Part shown: in pieces, positions 28,401 to 36,440 of the stretch
How positions within the stretch are numbered: position 1 is the first letter of the stretch
Layout of the letters: each line of letters opens with the position of its first letter
Origin: Paenibacillus cellulositrophicus
GTDB lineage: Bacteria > Bacillota > Bacilli > Paenibacillales > Paenibacillaceae
Length of the DNA stretch: 64,000 nt
Assembly (NCBI RefSeq): GCF_009363095.1
Contig: NZ_CP045295.1
Location: 4,477,001 to 4,541,000 of the forward strand
Direction: 5' to 3'
Notes under the pieces: model-generated
What the model was told of the DNA's origin: nothing
Seen by the model: the letters and a program-made list of their open reading frames with translations, nothing else
Databases searched by the model: none
Made by a program: the position numbers and the translations under genes

Positions 28401-28423
28401 TGAAACAAAAGATTGCGGGCATT

Positions 28424-28468
28424 AAAAAAACCAAGCGCCTTCTATCCGAAGGACCGCTTGGTTTTTTT
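28424..28468. terminator. Bidirectional terminator
   Basis: AAAAAAACCAAGCG at 28424-28437 and CGCTTGGTTTTTTT at 28455-28468 are perfect complements, with an extra inner CCTTC/GAAGG pairing. It separates the envelope protein gene from the convergent DUF1328 gene. Confidence 0.9.
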
Positions 28469-28536
28469 GCTCATTCTAACCTTTTTCTTATCTCTTTGGG
28501 CTTGTTCGTCTTCTCGTATCAGCTGCCCTTATACCG

Positions 28537-28701
28537 TTAAGGCGTTCGGCTGCGGCCGGTAAACAGGGAGATGATAAAGAGAACCAGGAAAATGAAGAAC
28601 AGCACCTTGGCAATCGTAGCCGCCGCAGATACGATTCCGAAGAACCCGAAGATTCCGGCGACGATCGCAATAATTAAGAAGATAATCGACCATTTCAACA
28701 T
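28537..28701 (-). CDS. DUF1328-type small membrane protein
   Basis: A 54-residue two-span membrane protein: [21 protein letters not shown], then [24 protein letters not shown] and a short basic tail GRSRTP. This is the layout and motif set of the DUF1328 (YtjA) family, common stress-associated small proteins of unknown mechanism. ATG at 28701 follows AAAGGTGAG. On the minus strand a sigma-B-like promoter GTTTCA-N14-GGTTAA lies at 28795-28820, so it is probably a general-stress gene read divergently from the DUF948 gene. Confidence 0.8.
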   Translation of the reverse strand: MLKWSIIFLIIAIVAGIFGFFGIVSAAATIAKVLFFIFLVLFIISLFTGRSRTP

Positions 28702-28794
28702 CTTGCTCACCTTTCTTTCCTGTAGAGTTTGGGCGATAAATGACCGGACATACGCTGCTAAACCAGCGGGTCCCGTTCACCCTCGTAGTCATAC

Positions 28795-28820
28795 TTAACC
28801 GGGCCCGAGGGGAATGAAAC
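28795..28820 (-). promoter_or_regulatory. Sigma-B-like promoter of the DUF1328 gene
   Basis: On the minus strand GTTTCA (28815-28820), 14 bases, then GGTTAA (28795-28800). It is the same hexamer pair and spacing as the site upstream of the Gsp17M gene (30034-30059) and close to the Bacillus sigma-B consensus GTTTAA-N12-15-GGGTAT. Confidence 0.6.
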
Positions 28821-28849
28821 AAGCCCTGTCTTTGGTAAAAAACGGCGCT

Positions 28850-28875
28850 GTTTCGTCATTTGGGCGATAGGGTAA
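28850..28875 (+). promoter_or_regulatory. Sigma-B-like promoter of the DUF948 gene
   Basis: GTTTCG at 28850-28855, 14 bases, GGGTAA at 28870-28875. It is back to back with the DUF1328 promoter on the other strand, 30 bases away. Confidence 0.6.
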
Positions 28876-28946
28876 CTAACGCTTAAGTGAGCCTTACAGG
28901 AAGCATGGAAGGCATCTTGAAGAGACAAGAAAGAGAGGTTATGCAC

Positions 28947-29450
28947 ATGATTATGTCGCTTAGTGTCGCGTTAATCGCGGTCGCTTTTGCGGTCCTGGTC
29001 GTTTATCTCATTAAAACGCTGCTGGCCGCGAAAAGTTCGCTCGAGAAGACGACGCAAACCCTGCAGGAGGTTCAGCAGACGATCGACGAACTCAGCTATG
29101 AGATCAAGCAAATCGTCCGGCACGCCAACGATATTACCGCGGATGTCGAGCATAAGATGAAACAGATTGATCCGGTCATGAATTCGGTGAAAAATTTGGG
29201 TGAAGTGCTCAGCGAGTTAACCCTGGCTGCGAAACAGGCTTCCACAACCTTGATTCACAAGTTCAAGCAGCCTAAGCACCAGGTAGAGTCCCGTCCGCGG
29301 CACATGCTTGCCTCCGCGTCGACGCCAGAAGAGCGCACGATTGAGTCCTATTCGGCTGTATATGAAACGGGAGCAAAGGCCAAGCCTGCGGCTAACGTGG
29401 TGAAATGGATCGACACCGCCGCGACGGTCTGGCAGAGACTGCGCCGGTAG
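28947..29450 (+). CDS. DUF948 (YtxG-like) membrane-anchored coiled-coil protein
   Basis: 167 residues: an N-terminal span (IMSLSVALIAVAFAVLVVYLI) followed by a long helical coiled-coil region at about 25-105 (KSSLEKTTQTLQEVQQTIDEL, HANDITADVEHKMKQIDPVM) typical of DUF948 proteins such as B. subtilis YtxG, which is made in general stress. ATG 28947 is chosen since AGAGAGG at 28932-28938 leaves eight bases; ATG 28941 is too close. It has a sigma-B-like promoter at 28850 and may be co-transcribed with the secreted protein gene 48 bases downstream. Confidence 0.8.
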   Translation: MIMSLSVALIAVAFAVLVVYLIKTLLAAKSSLEKTTQTLQEVQQTIDELSYEIKQIVRHANDITADVEHKMKQIDPVMNSVKNLGEVLSELTLAAKQASTTLIHKFKQPKHQVESRPRHMLASASTPEERTIESYSAVYETGAKAKPAANVVKWIDTAATVWQRLRR

Positions 29451-29498
29451 GACCTATGGCTCAGGCTGGATCCATTGACAACAGAAAGGATGAGAATC

Positions 29499-30011
29499 AT
29501 GTTGAAAATGATTACGCTGCTGCTTGGAATGCTGTCACCCTTGTCCTTCGTGTCCGCTGCCCAGCCTGACCCGGGCCATACGGCGAATGTCCAGACTGTC
29601 CGGCAGGCCGTCCAGCAAACCCCTGATCGCTTTAGCGCGTTTGATACGATGAACGGGGTTTCCCTGAACGATACCAAGCAGGAGGTCCTCGCCCACAAGG
29701 GCAAGCCGCTGAAAGTGACGCCCGATCCGTTCACCGGCTGCTCGGCTTACGTCTACCAGGATGCGGCGGTCGTGCTCTGCGACGGCATCGTGGACTACGT
29801 TCATGTGGGAGCGGCTGCAGGGAAGATGCAAATCAACGGTTCCTGGATCCCTTTGAGCAAATACCGGGTTGCCGATGCTTTAGGGCAGCCGCAGTTCCGT
29901 GCGGAGGATGGTGACGTCTACATTCGCGGACACCATGCCGTCAAGGTTTACACGGATCCGGAAACGGGAAGGCTCGCGGGAGTCGACTTTTTTGACCAAG
30001 CGAGTGAATAA
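29499..30011 (+). CDS. Secreted protein of unknown function
   Basis: 170 residues with a signal peptide (MLKMITLLLGMLSPLSFVSAA). The mature part has the line FDTMNGVSLNDTKQEVLAHKGKPLKVTPD and later VADALGQPQFRAEDGDVYIRG, which look like two copies of a short fold seen in secreted Bacillales proteins that measure or bind small ligands. I do not recognise a named domain. Two cysteines (FTGCSAY and VVLCDGI) could form a disulfide. ATG 29499 follows AAAGGA by eight bases. Confidence 0.65.
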   Translation: MLKMITLLLGMLSPLSFVSAAQPDPGHTANVQTVRQAVQQTPDRFSAFDTMNGVSLNDTKQEVLAHKGKPLKVTPDPFTGCSAYVYQDAAVVLCDGIVDYVHVGAAAGKMQINGSWIPLSKYRVADALGQPQFRAEDGDVYIRGHHAVKVYTDPETGRLAGVDFFDQASE

Positions 30012-30033
30012 CCCGCCGTTTCCTGGAATCGGC

Positions 30034-30059
30034 GTTTCAACTATACCCGCAGAGGTTAA
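30034..30059 (+). promoter_or_regulatory. Sigma-B-like promoter of the Gsp17M gene
   Basis: GTTTCA at 30034-30039, 14 bases, GGTTAA at 30054-30059, identical in both hexamers and spacing to the DUF1328 site. It is about 45 bases before the start codon. Confidence 0.6.
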
Positions 30060-30103
30060 TTAGAACATGTACGGGATCAACAAAGAATAGGAGAGTGAGA
30101 ACG

Positions 30104-30448
30104 ATGAATTCATCAACCAATACCAAATCATTTGCGAAAGTTGTGGAAAACGGCGTCCAAGCGGTGGAAGAAGTCAATCAGCTGCGCAGCGCAGGTTATG
30201 TGTACGATGATATTTTCGTACTGGCCCATGACGGCGACCGGACCAACCGGATTGCGGACACGGCAGGGGCAAGTGAGGTTGGCATTAAAGAAGAAGGCAT
30301 GTTTGATGCTCTTGCTAATCTGTTCCGTTCACGCGGAGACGAGCTCCGGGCCAAAATCACGTCTCTGGGCTTCACGGAGGCTGAGGCTCAATTTTATGAA
30401 AAGGAACTGGATCTGGGCAAGGTGCTGGTGGTTGCCAAAAAGGCATGA
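30104..30448 (+). CDS. General stress protein 17M / YflT-like
   Basis: 114 residues of the general stress protein 17M (YflT) family, a small soluble protein strongly tied to the sigma-B regulon in Bacilli. The core pattern VENGVQAVEEVNQLRSAGYVYDDIFVLAHD and the closing YEKELDLGKVLVVAKK are visible. ATG 30104 follows AGGAGAG. A sigma-B-like promoter is 45 bases upstream and the sigB locus begins 216 bases downstream. Molecular function is unknown. Confidence 0.85.
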   Translation: MNSSTNTKSFAKVVENGVQAVEEVNQLRSAGYVYDDIFVLAHDGDRTNRIADTAGASEVGIKEEGMFDALANLFRSRGDELRAKITSLGFTEAEAQFYEKELDLGKVLVVAKKA

Positions 30449-30478
30449 GACCGGTATTTCCCGCATACAGATGCATGT

Positions 30479-30535
30479 CAAAAACATAGATAAGGAATGG
30501 GATAACGCTTCCCATTCCTTATCTATGTTTTTGGA
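30479..30535. terminator. Very long stem terminator
   Basis: 23 bases at 30479-30501 (starting CAAAAACATAGATAAGG) are perfectly complementary to 30511-30533 around a nine-base loop. It can terminate on both strands (T runs both ways) and isolates the Gsp17M gene from the sigB module. Confidence 0.85.
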
Positions 30536-30593
30536 ACAAGTGGGATATCATGCCCCGAGTTCCAACGACTGATAGACCTTAGATGCTGAAATA

Positions 30594-30622
30594 TTCACAC
30601 GGTATGGTATATAGTATATAAA
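30594..30622 (+). promoter_or_regulatory. Promoter of the sigB control module
   Basis: TTCACA at 30594-30599 and TATAAA at 30617-30622 with a 17-base spacer, a housekeeping-type promoter. The first gene starts at 30664 behind AAGGAGAGG. Confidence 0.55.
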
Positions 30623-30663
30623 TAGAGATTTCAACAATTTCATAGGATCGTAAGGAGAGGGTT

Positions 30664-31833
30664 ATGAGAATATTAATTGTTGATGACAATCCCACTAACG
30701 TCATAATCATCCGGGAGATTTTAAAGAAGGAAAACTACCGGGATATCGATAAAGCCTCATCGGCAAGAGAAATGTTTGAAATCTTGGGAGCGGAAGGCTA
30801 TGCCAAAGAGGGTCAGCCGAAGGCGTCCGATTTTGACTTGATTTTGCTCGATATGATGATGCCTGAAATGGATGGGATCGAGGCCTGTCAGGTGATCCAG
30901 AAAAACGAACATCTCAAGGATATACCGATCATCATGGTCACGGCAGTGGGAGATTCCAAAAAGTTAGCCGAGGCGCTGGATGCCGGAGCGGTCGACTATG
31001 TGACCAAACCGATCAACAAAGTGGAGCTGATGGCCCGGATCCGCCTGGCACTCCGTCTCAAACATGAGAAGGACTGGCATAAGGAGCGCGATCAGCGGAT
31101 TCAGGAGGAACTGAGATTGGCTGCGCTGGTTCAGAACGCGGTGCTGAGTCCCGCTATTGAGGACGAGCTGTTTGAGGTCCACGCCATTTATCAGCCTTCC
31201 GCCGAGCTTGCCGGTGATCTATATGCCTGGTATTCCCTCGGCAACGGCCGTTACGGTGTCATTCTTTTGGATATGATGGGCCATGGCATCTCGTCGTCCC
31301 TGTTTACGATGTTCATCGCGTCGGTCCTGAAGGATACGGTAACGACCTATGTGGAGCCGGAGAAAGTGATCCAGGAGCTGAACCGCCGGTTCAACCAGCT
31401 TCACATCGAAAATCAGCTTGTCCAATATTATTTTACGGCGATTTATTTAGTCGTGGATACCTCAATGAAACGGATTGACTACGTCAACGCCGGGCATCCC
31501 CCGGCTATATTTTTCCAACAGAACGGAGACATGCTGCTGCTTGACCGGGCAAGCTGTCCGGTCGGCTTATTCGACAAGATGGACATCGATCCGCAGACCT
31601 TGTCTTACGAAGGGGAAGGCCATATTGCGCTGTACACCGACGGCTTGCTGGAACTGGTCCAGGGCGATCATGACGAACAAGTCGACTTTTTGGTCAGCCA
31701 TCTGAAGCATTCGCATGAATGGAATGAAGAGAAGATGTACCAGGCATTTTTTGAAGACCACGGAACCCAGGAGCGGGAAGACGATAAATGTCTCGTCTGG
31801 ATTTCGTTAAAAGAGGGAGCGAATGAAGAATGA
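30664..31833 (+). CDS. Response-regulator PP2C phosphatase, RsbY/RsbU-like
   Basis: A 389-residue cytoplasmic protein. An N-terminal receiver (residues 1-125; acidic pair in IVDDN, phospho-acceptor Asp63 in LLDMMMPEMDG, Lys in VTKPI) is joined by a charged helix to a SpoIIE/RsbU-type PP2C phosphatase (about 170-385; DLYAWYSLG, LLDMMGHGISSSL, IALYTDGLLEL, DDKCLVWI). By analogy with RsbY of the B. cereus group it would dephosphorylate RsbV-P once its receiver is phosphorylated, freeing sigma B. Its last four bases overlap the start of the hybrid kinase, so the pair is translationally coupled. Confidence 0.88.
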   Translation: MRILIVDDNPTNVIIIREILKKENYRDIDKASSAREMFEILGAEGYAKEGQPKASDFDLILLDMMMPEMDGIEACQVIQKNEHLKDIPIIMVTAVGDSKKLAEALDAGAVDYVTKPINKVELMARIRLALRLKHEKDWHKERDQRIQEELRLAALVQNAVLSPAIEDELFEVHAIYQPSAELAGDLYAWYSLGNGRYGVILLDMMGHGISSSLFTMFIASVLKDTVTTYVEPEKVIQELNRRFNQLHIENQLVQYYFTAIYLVVDTSMKRIDYVNAGHPPAIFFQQNGDMLLLDRASCPVGLFDKMDIDPQTLSYEGEGHIALYTDGLLELVQGDHDEQVDFLVSHLKHSHEWNEEKMYQAFFEDHGTQEREDDKCLVWISLKEGANEE

Positions 31834-34800
31834 AACTGAAGACTAAGCTGGTGATCGGCTTCGGTTCGCTCATGCTCATTTTGATTGCTTTGACGGTGGT
31901 TGGCTACGACCGCATGAATTATATGAACAAGCAAATGGATCGTATCTATGAGGACCGGTATTTGAAAGTGCGGTATTCCACCGGGGTCCGGAGCGAAGTG
32001 AACGATATGTCCAGGTTCGTTATGAGCATGATGCTGAATCACAGCGTGGCGACAGATAACAGCACTTCCCAGATCAACGATATGATCGTTAAGGGCGAAC
32101 AAGGTTTGCAGAAGCTGAATGCAACCACCACCTCTCCTGAGGAAAAACAAATGCTGAACCGCGTTCAGAAGGCGTGGTCGGATTACAAGGAATATATCAA
32201 CAAGCAGTCCGCCTTGTTATCCAAAGGGATGATGGACGAAGCCAACACCTATCGAAATGAGAGCGGAACCCCGATCCAGCAGGAAGCGATAGACAGTATC
32301 AATGCGCTTTCCGAATATCAGGATCTGCTGGTCGATGAGCAAATCAGTAATGCCAAAGCAGCGTACAACCGGTCCGTTCAAATCACGACCGTCATTATGA
32401 TTGCCGGTCTACTGCTTGGACTTGCCGTTATTCTGTGGGTCATCTCCACCATCACGAGGGGACTCGGCGTCGTGAACATGATGATCAACAGCTTTGCCAA
32501 AGGCCGGATCCAGGCCATCCGCCGGATTAAGGTGACCTCAAGAGATGAAATCGGCCAGGTGGCCCATGTGTTCAAGGAGATCGCCGAAGACCTGGAAGAG
32601 AAGCAGGAGCTGGAGCAGAACTACCTCCAGGCCCAGAAGGACCAGAACTGGCTTAATTCCAATGCGAGCCGGGTTACCGAGCTTCTTCGTGGCATCAATT
32701 CCAGCAAGCAGGTATCCCAAATGTTCATCAGCGAGTTTACGCCGATCATCGGGGCGGCCTATGGGGCTATATATATTCAGGACGATGATAAAAATCCGAA
32801 TATGCTGTCTCTTGGCGGAACATACGCCGGCCAGGGAGAACGCTCGCCGAGAGGCAGAGTTGAAATCGGAGAAGGGCTGGTCGGGCAGAGCGCTTTGGAC
32901 CGCAAACCGATTATCACCGAGCTGCCGGAAGACTACCTGTCAGTGGACTCAGCCTTTGGTTCGGCGAAGCCGGCTCATCTGCTGATCTATCCGGTTGTGT
33001 TTGAAGACGAGCTGCTCGGTGTCGTTGAAATGGCGTCGTTCGAGCCGTTCAGCGAGCTGGCCAGACAGCTCTTGTCCCAACTCACCGCGAGTCTGGGCGT
33101 CATTATTAATAACATTAACCGCCGCGTTCGCGTCGAGGAGCTTCTGCGTGAATCGCAGGCGCTGACCGAGGAGCTGCAGTGTCAATCCGAGGAGCTGCAG
33201 ACCCAGCAGGAGGAGCTGCGCCGCTCCAACGAAAATCTGGAGGAGCAGACCGAAGCGCTCAAGCGCTCCGAGGATTTGCTGCAGCGCCAGCAGGAGGAGC
33301 TCGAGCATTACAATACCGAGCTGATCGGCAAGACGCGTGCGCTGGAAGAGCAGATGCAGCAGCTTGAGGAGAAGAACATCGAGGTTGAGGAGGCGAAGGC
33401 CAGACTGGAGCAGCAGGCGATGCAGCTGGCGGTGACCAGCAAATACAAGTCGGAGTTCCTGGCGAATATGTCCCACGAACTCCGCACGCCGCTCAACAGT
33501 CTGCTGATCCTGTCGCAGCTCCTGTCCGAGAATAAGGAAGGAAACCTGAGCGATAAGCAGAAGGAATACGCTCATACGATTTACATGTCGGGCGCCGATC
33601 TGCTCAAGATGATTGATGAAATTCTGGATTTGTCCAAGGTCGATGCCGGCAAAATGGAGATCAACTCCGAAACGGTGCCGATCGAGGAATGGCAGACCTT
33701 CGTCAACCAGAATTTCAAGCCGCTGGCCAATTCGAAGCAGGTTGCGCTCCACGTTCACGTGGACAACGATGTGCCGGATTCCGTCGTTACCGACGGATAC
33801 CGGGTTAAGCAGATCCTTCGCAACCTGTTGTCCAATGCCTTTAAATTCACCAGCCAGGGTTCGGTCGTGTTCACGGTCCGCCGGGCGGATCCGGAAGCCC
33901 TGCCAGCTTATCTGGACCGGAACAAGGAATATATCGCGGCGGCCGTCAAGGATACGGGCATTGGCATTCCGAAAGATAAGACCGACCTGATCTTTAAGGC
34001 GTTCCAGCAGGTGGACGGCACCACCAGCCGCAAGTATGGCGGTACCGGACTTGGCCTTTCCATCAGCCGTGAGCTGTCCCGCCTGCTTGGCGGGGGAATT
34101 GAGGTCGAATCGGTCGAAGGGCATGGCAGCTGCTTTACGCTGTATCTGCCGGTCACGGAGGAGAAGCCGGAGGCGTCTTCTTCCGCTCAGGACGAGGCCG
34201 CCGTTTCCAGCGAGCTGATGCTGCCCAAGCCGGCGCAGAACATGGTGGATGAAGAGGAATCCGCCATCAACGCGGCGGAGCCTCTGGAAGACGACCGCGA
34301 GCGGATTGCCGATAAAGATAAGGTACTGCTCATCATTGAGGATGACATCAAATTTGCCCGTATTCTGATGGATATGGCGCGGGGGAGAGGCTTTAGGGCC
34401 CTCGTGGCGATGCAGGGCGATATCGGCCTCGATATGGCGAAGACTTACCTGCCGGATGCGATCATCCTGGACATCCAGCTTCCGGTCATGGACGGCTGGG
34501 CGATCCTGGGCGAGCTAAAGGGAGATTCGGCAACCCGCCATATCCCGGTTCACATCATTTCGGTATCGGATGAAGTGAAGCAAGGGCTGAAAATGGGGGC
34601 TATCGCCTACTTGAAGAAGCCTTCGACCAAAGCGTCCCTGGAGCATGCCTTCTCGCATATTGAATCGTATACCGAGCAGTCGCTGAAGCATCTCCTCATC
34701 GTTGAGGACGATGACATCCAGCGCCGTTCGATTATTGAGCTTATCGATCACGATGACGTGGCCATCACCGCCGTGTCCACCGGCAAGGAGGCGCTCAGCG

Positions 34801-35489
34801 AGCTGCGGAAGAAACGCTACGACAGCATGGTGCTCGATTTGATGCTGAGCGATATGACCGGCTTCGAGCTGCTGGATCAGATCCAGCAGGACGAAAACCT
34901 GGGCTACCTTCCGATCATTGTGTACACCGGCAAAGATCTCGACAGCAAGGAAGAAATGCGCCTGCGCCAATACACCGAGTCCATTATTATCAAGGACGTG
35001 AAATCGCCTGAACGCCTTCTGGACGAAACTACGTTGTTCCTGCACCGGGTGGAAGCCAACCTGCCTGAGGACAAGCGTCAAATTTTGCAGAAGCTTCATA
35101 ACAGGGAAGCGCTGTTTGAAGGGAAGAAAATCCTCCTCGTCGACGACGATATCCGGAACGTCTTTGCGCTATCGAGCGTTCTGGAGAATTACGGCATGGA
35201 GGTGACCTTCGCCGAGAACGGACGCGAGGCGATCGATATCCTGACCGGAGGCGAGCCGTTCGATTTGGTGCTGATGGATATGATGATGCCGGAGATGGAC
35301 GGCTATGAGGCGATGCGGCAGATTCGCCAGATGCCTCAGTTCCATAAGCTTCCGATTATTGCCTTGACCGCCAAGGCGATGAAAGAAGACCGCTCCAAGT
35401 GTATCGAAGCCGGCGCTTCCGATTACGTGAAGAAGCCGATCCAGACGGAACAGTTATTATCCCTGATGAGGGTTTGGTTGTATTCGTAA
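31830..35489 (+). CDS. Large membrane hybrid sensor kinase with three receivers, RsbK-like
   Basis: 1219 residues. Span 1 (about 8-28), an extracytoplasmic four-helix sensor (about 30-185), span 2 (about 190-210), HAMP, a GAF-type domain (about 280-415), a long Gln/Glu-rich coiled coil (about 430-535), HisKA with His549 in ANMSHELRTP, HATPase_c (about 660-775; DTGIGIP, GGTGLGLSI), then three receivers with Asp881 (ILDIQLPVMDG), Asp1003 (VLDLMLSDMTG) and Asp1150 (LMDMMMPEMDG). The second receiver lacks the usual KP pair at its end (IIIKDVKSPERL). It starts inside the stop of the phosphatase gene and precedes a CheR methyltransferase, as expected for an RsbK-like signalling hub. Confidence 0.88.
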   Translation: MKLKTKLVIGFGSLMLILIALTVVGYDRMNYMNKQMDRIYEDRYLKVRYSTGVRSEVNDMSRFVMSMMLNHSVATDNSTSQINDMIVKGEQGLQKLNATTTSPEEKQMLNRVQKAWSDYKEYINKQSALLSKGMMDEANTYRNESGTPIQQEAIDSINALSEYQDLLVDEQISNAKAAYNRSVQITTVIMIAGLLLGLAVILWVISTITRGLGVVNMMINSFAKGRIQAIRRIKVTSRDEIGQVAHVFKEIAEDLEEKQELEQNYLQAQKDQNWLNSNASRVTELLRGINSSKQVSQMFISEFTPIIGAAYGAIYIQDDDKNPNMLSLGGTYAGQGERSPRGRVEIGEGLVGQSALDRKPIITELPEDYLSVDSAFGSAKPAHLLIYPVVFEDELLGVVEMASFEPFSELARQLLSQLTASLGVIINNINRRVRVEELLRESQALTEELQCQSEELQTQQEELRRSNENLEEQTEALKRSEDLLQRQQEELEHYNTELIGKTRALEEQMQQLEEKNIEVEEAKARLEQQAMQLAVTSKYKSEFLANMSHELRTPLNSLLILSQLLSENKEGNLSDKQKEYAHTIYMSGADLLKMIDEILDLSKVDAGKMEINSETVPIEEWQTFVNQNFKPLANSKQVALHVHVDNDVPDSVVTDGYRVKQILRNLLSNAFKFTSQGSVVFTVRRADPEALPAYLDRNKEYIAAAVKDTGIGIPKDKTDLIFKAFQQVDGTTSRKYGGTGLGLSISRELSRLLGGGIEVESVEGHGSCFTLYLPVTEEKPEASSSAQDEAAVSSELMLPKPAQNMVDEEESAINAAEPLEDDRERIADKDKVLLIIEDDIKFARILMDMARGRGFRALVAMQGDIGLDMAKTYLPDAIILDIQLPVMDGWAILGELKGDSATRHIPVHIISVSDEVKQGLKMGAIAYLKKPSTKASLEHAFSHIESYTEQSLKHLLIVEDDDIQRRSIIELIDHDDVAITAVSTGKEALSELRKKRYDSMVLDLMLSDMTGFELLDQIQQDENLGYLPIIVYTGKDLDSKEEMRLRQYTESIIIKDVKSPERLLDETTLFLHRVEANLPEDKRQILQKLHNREALFEGKKILLVDDDIRNVFALSSVLENYGMEVTFAENGREAIDILTGGEPFDLVLMDMMMPEMDGYEAMRQIRQMPQFHKLPIIALTAKAMKEDRSKCIEAGASDYVKKPIQTEQLLSLMRVWLYS

Positions 35490-35562
35490 GGGCAATAACG
35501 GGGTAATAGGTAATAGCGTTACATTTTCATCATTGAAGCAAACGTAAGCAGGAGGAAAGAGA

Positions 35563-36423
35563 ATGGATTTGGGGCATACAGATCAGGACATCCCCGTAAA
35601 GGATGAGACGGAACGGGAAGATATCGAGCTTGAGCTTCTTCTGGAAGGCATTCACCGTTTATATGGTTACGATTTCCGCAATTATGCGATTCCGTCGCTC
35701 CGGCGCCGGATATGGCATTTTATACGCGCGGAAAGTTTAAGCAATATTTCCCAGCTTCAGGAGAAGGTGCTGCATCACCGGCCCGTTTTTGAGCGGCTGG
35801 TTCATAATCTGTCGATTCCCGTCACAGAGATGTTTCGCGATCCGAACCTCTTTCTGACTTTTCGAAAAAAGATCGTCCCCCTGCTGAGAACCTATCCGTA
35901 TATCCGCATTTGGCATGCAGGCTGCTCCACCGGAGAAGAGGTCTACTCCATGGCGATTCTGCTGCATGAAGAGGGACTTCTGGACAAGGCGAGGATTTAC
36001 GCCACGGATATGAACGACCGTTCCCTGGAGCAGGCGAAGCAGGGGATCTTCGGGATTGAGAAAATGAAGCTGTATACGAAAAATTATATTGAGGCGGGCG
36101 GAACCCGTTCCTTTTCCGAGTATTATACCGCTAAGTATAACTCGGTGATTTTCCAGCCCTTTCTAAGCAAAAATATGATCTTTGCGGAGCATAACCTGGC
36201 AACGGACCGCTCCTTCAACGAGTTTAACGTTATATTTTGCCGTAATGTAATGATCTACTTTAACGACACGCTCAGGGATCATGTCCACGGCCTGTTTTAT
36301 GAAAGCTTAAGCCGTTTCGGAATTCTGGTTCTTGGAGCAAAAGAGTCGATACAGTTTACGGAATACAGTGATTCTTACGAACCGCTGGATCGTGTGGAGA
36401 AAATCTACAGGAAGATTAACTAG
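35563..36423 (+). CDS. CheR-type methyltransferase, RsbM-like
   Basis: A 286-residue SAM-dependent glutamate methyltransferase. CheR landmarks: the N-terminal all-helix domain (LRRRIWHFI), [13 protein letters not shown], the SAM loop [29 protein letters not shown], and [12 protein letters not shown]. No chemoreceptor or CheB gene is near, so it is unlikely to serve chemotaxis. In the B. cereus group a CheR-type enzyme (RsbM) next to RsbK methylates that kinase and damps sigma-B activity; position here (directly after the hybrid kinase) suggests the same. AGGAGGAAAG precedes the ATG. Confidence 0.88.
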   Translation: MDLGHTDQDIPVKDETEREDIELELLLEGIHRLYGYDFRNYAIPSLRRRIWHFIRAESLSNISQLQEKVLHHRPVFERLVHNLSIPVTEMFRDPNLFLTFRKKIVPLLRTYPYIRIWHAGCSTGEEVYSMAILLHEEGLLDKARIYATDMNDRSLEQAKQGIFGIEKMKLYTKNYIEAGGTRSFSEYYTAKYNSVIFQPFLSKNMIFAEHNLATDRSFNEFNVIFCRNVMIYFNDTLRDHVHGLFYESLSRFGILVLGAKESIQFTEYSDSYEPLDRVEKIYRKIN

Positions 36424-36440
36424 AGAAGTGGGAGGATTCC

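Noticed and set aside
32949-34124. 391-codon minus-strand frame opposite the large hybrid kinase
   Set aside because: Leu/Gln/Arg-rich antisense of the coiled-coil and HisKA regions; no independent support.
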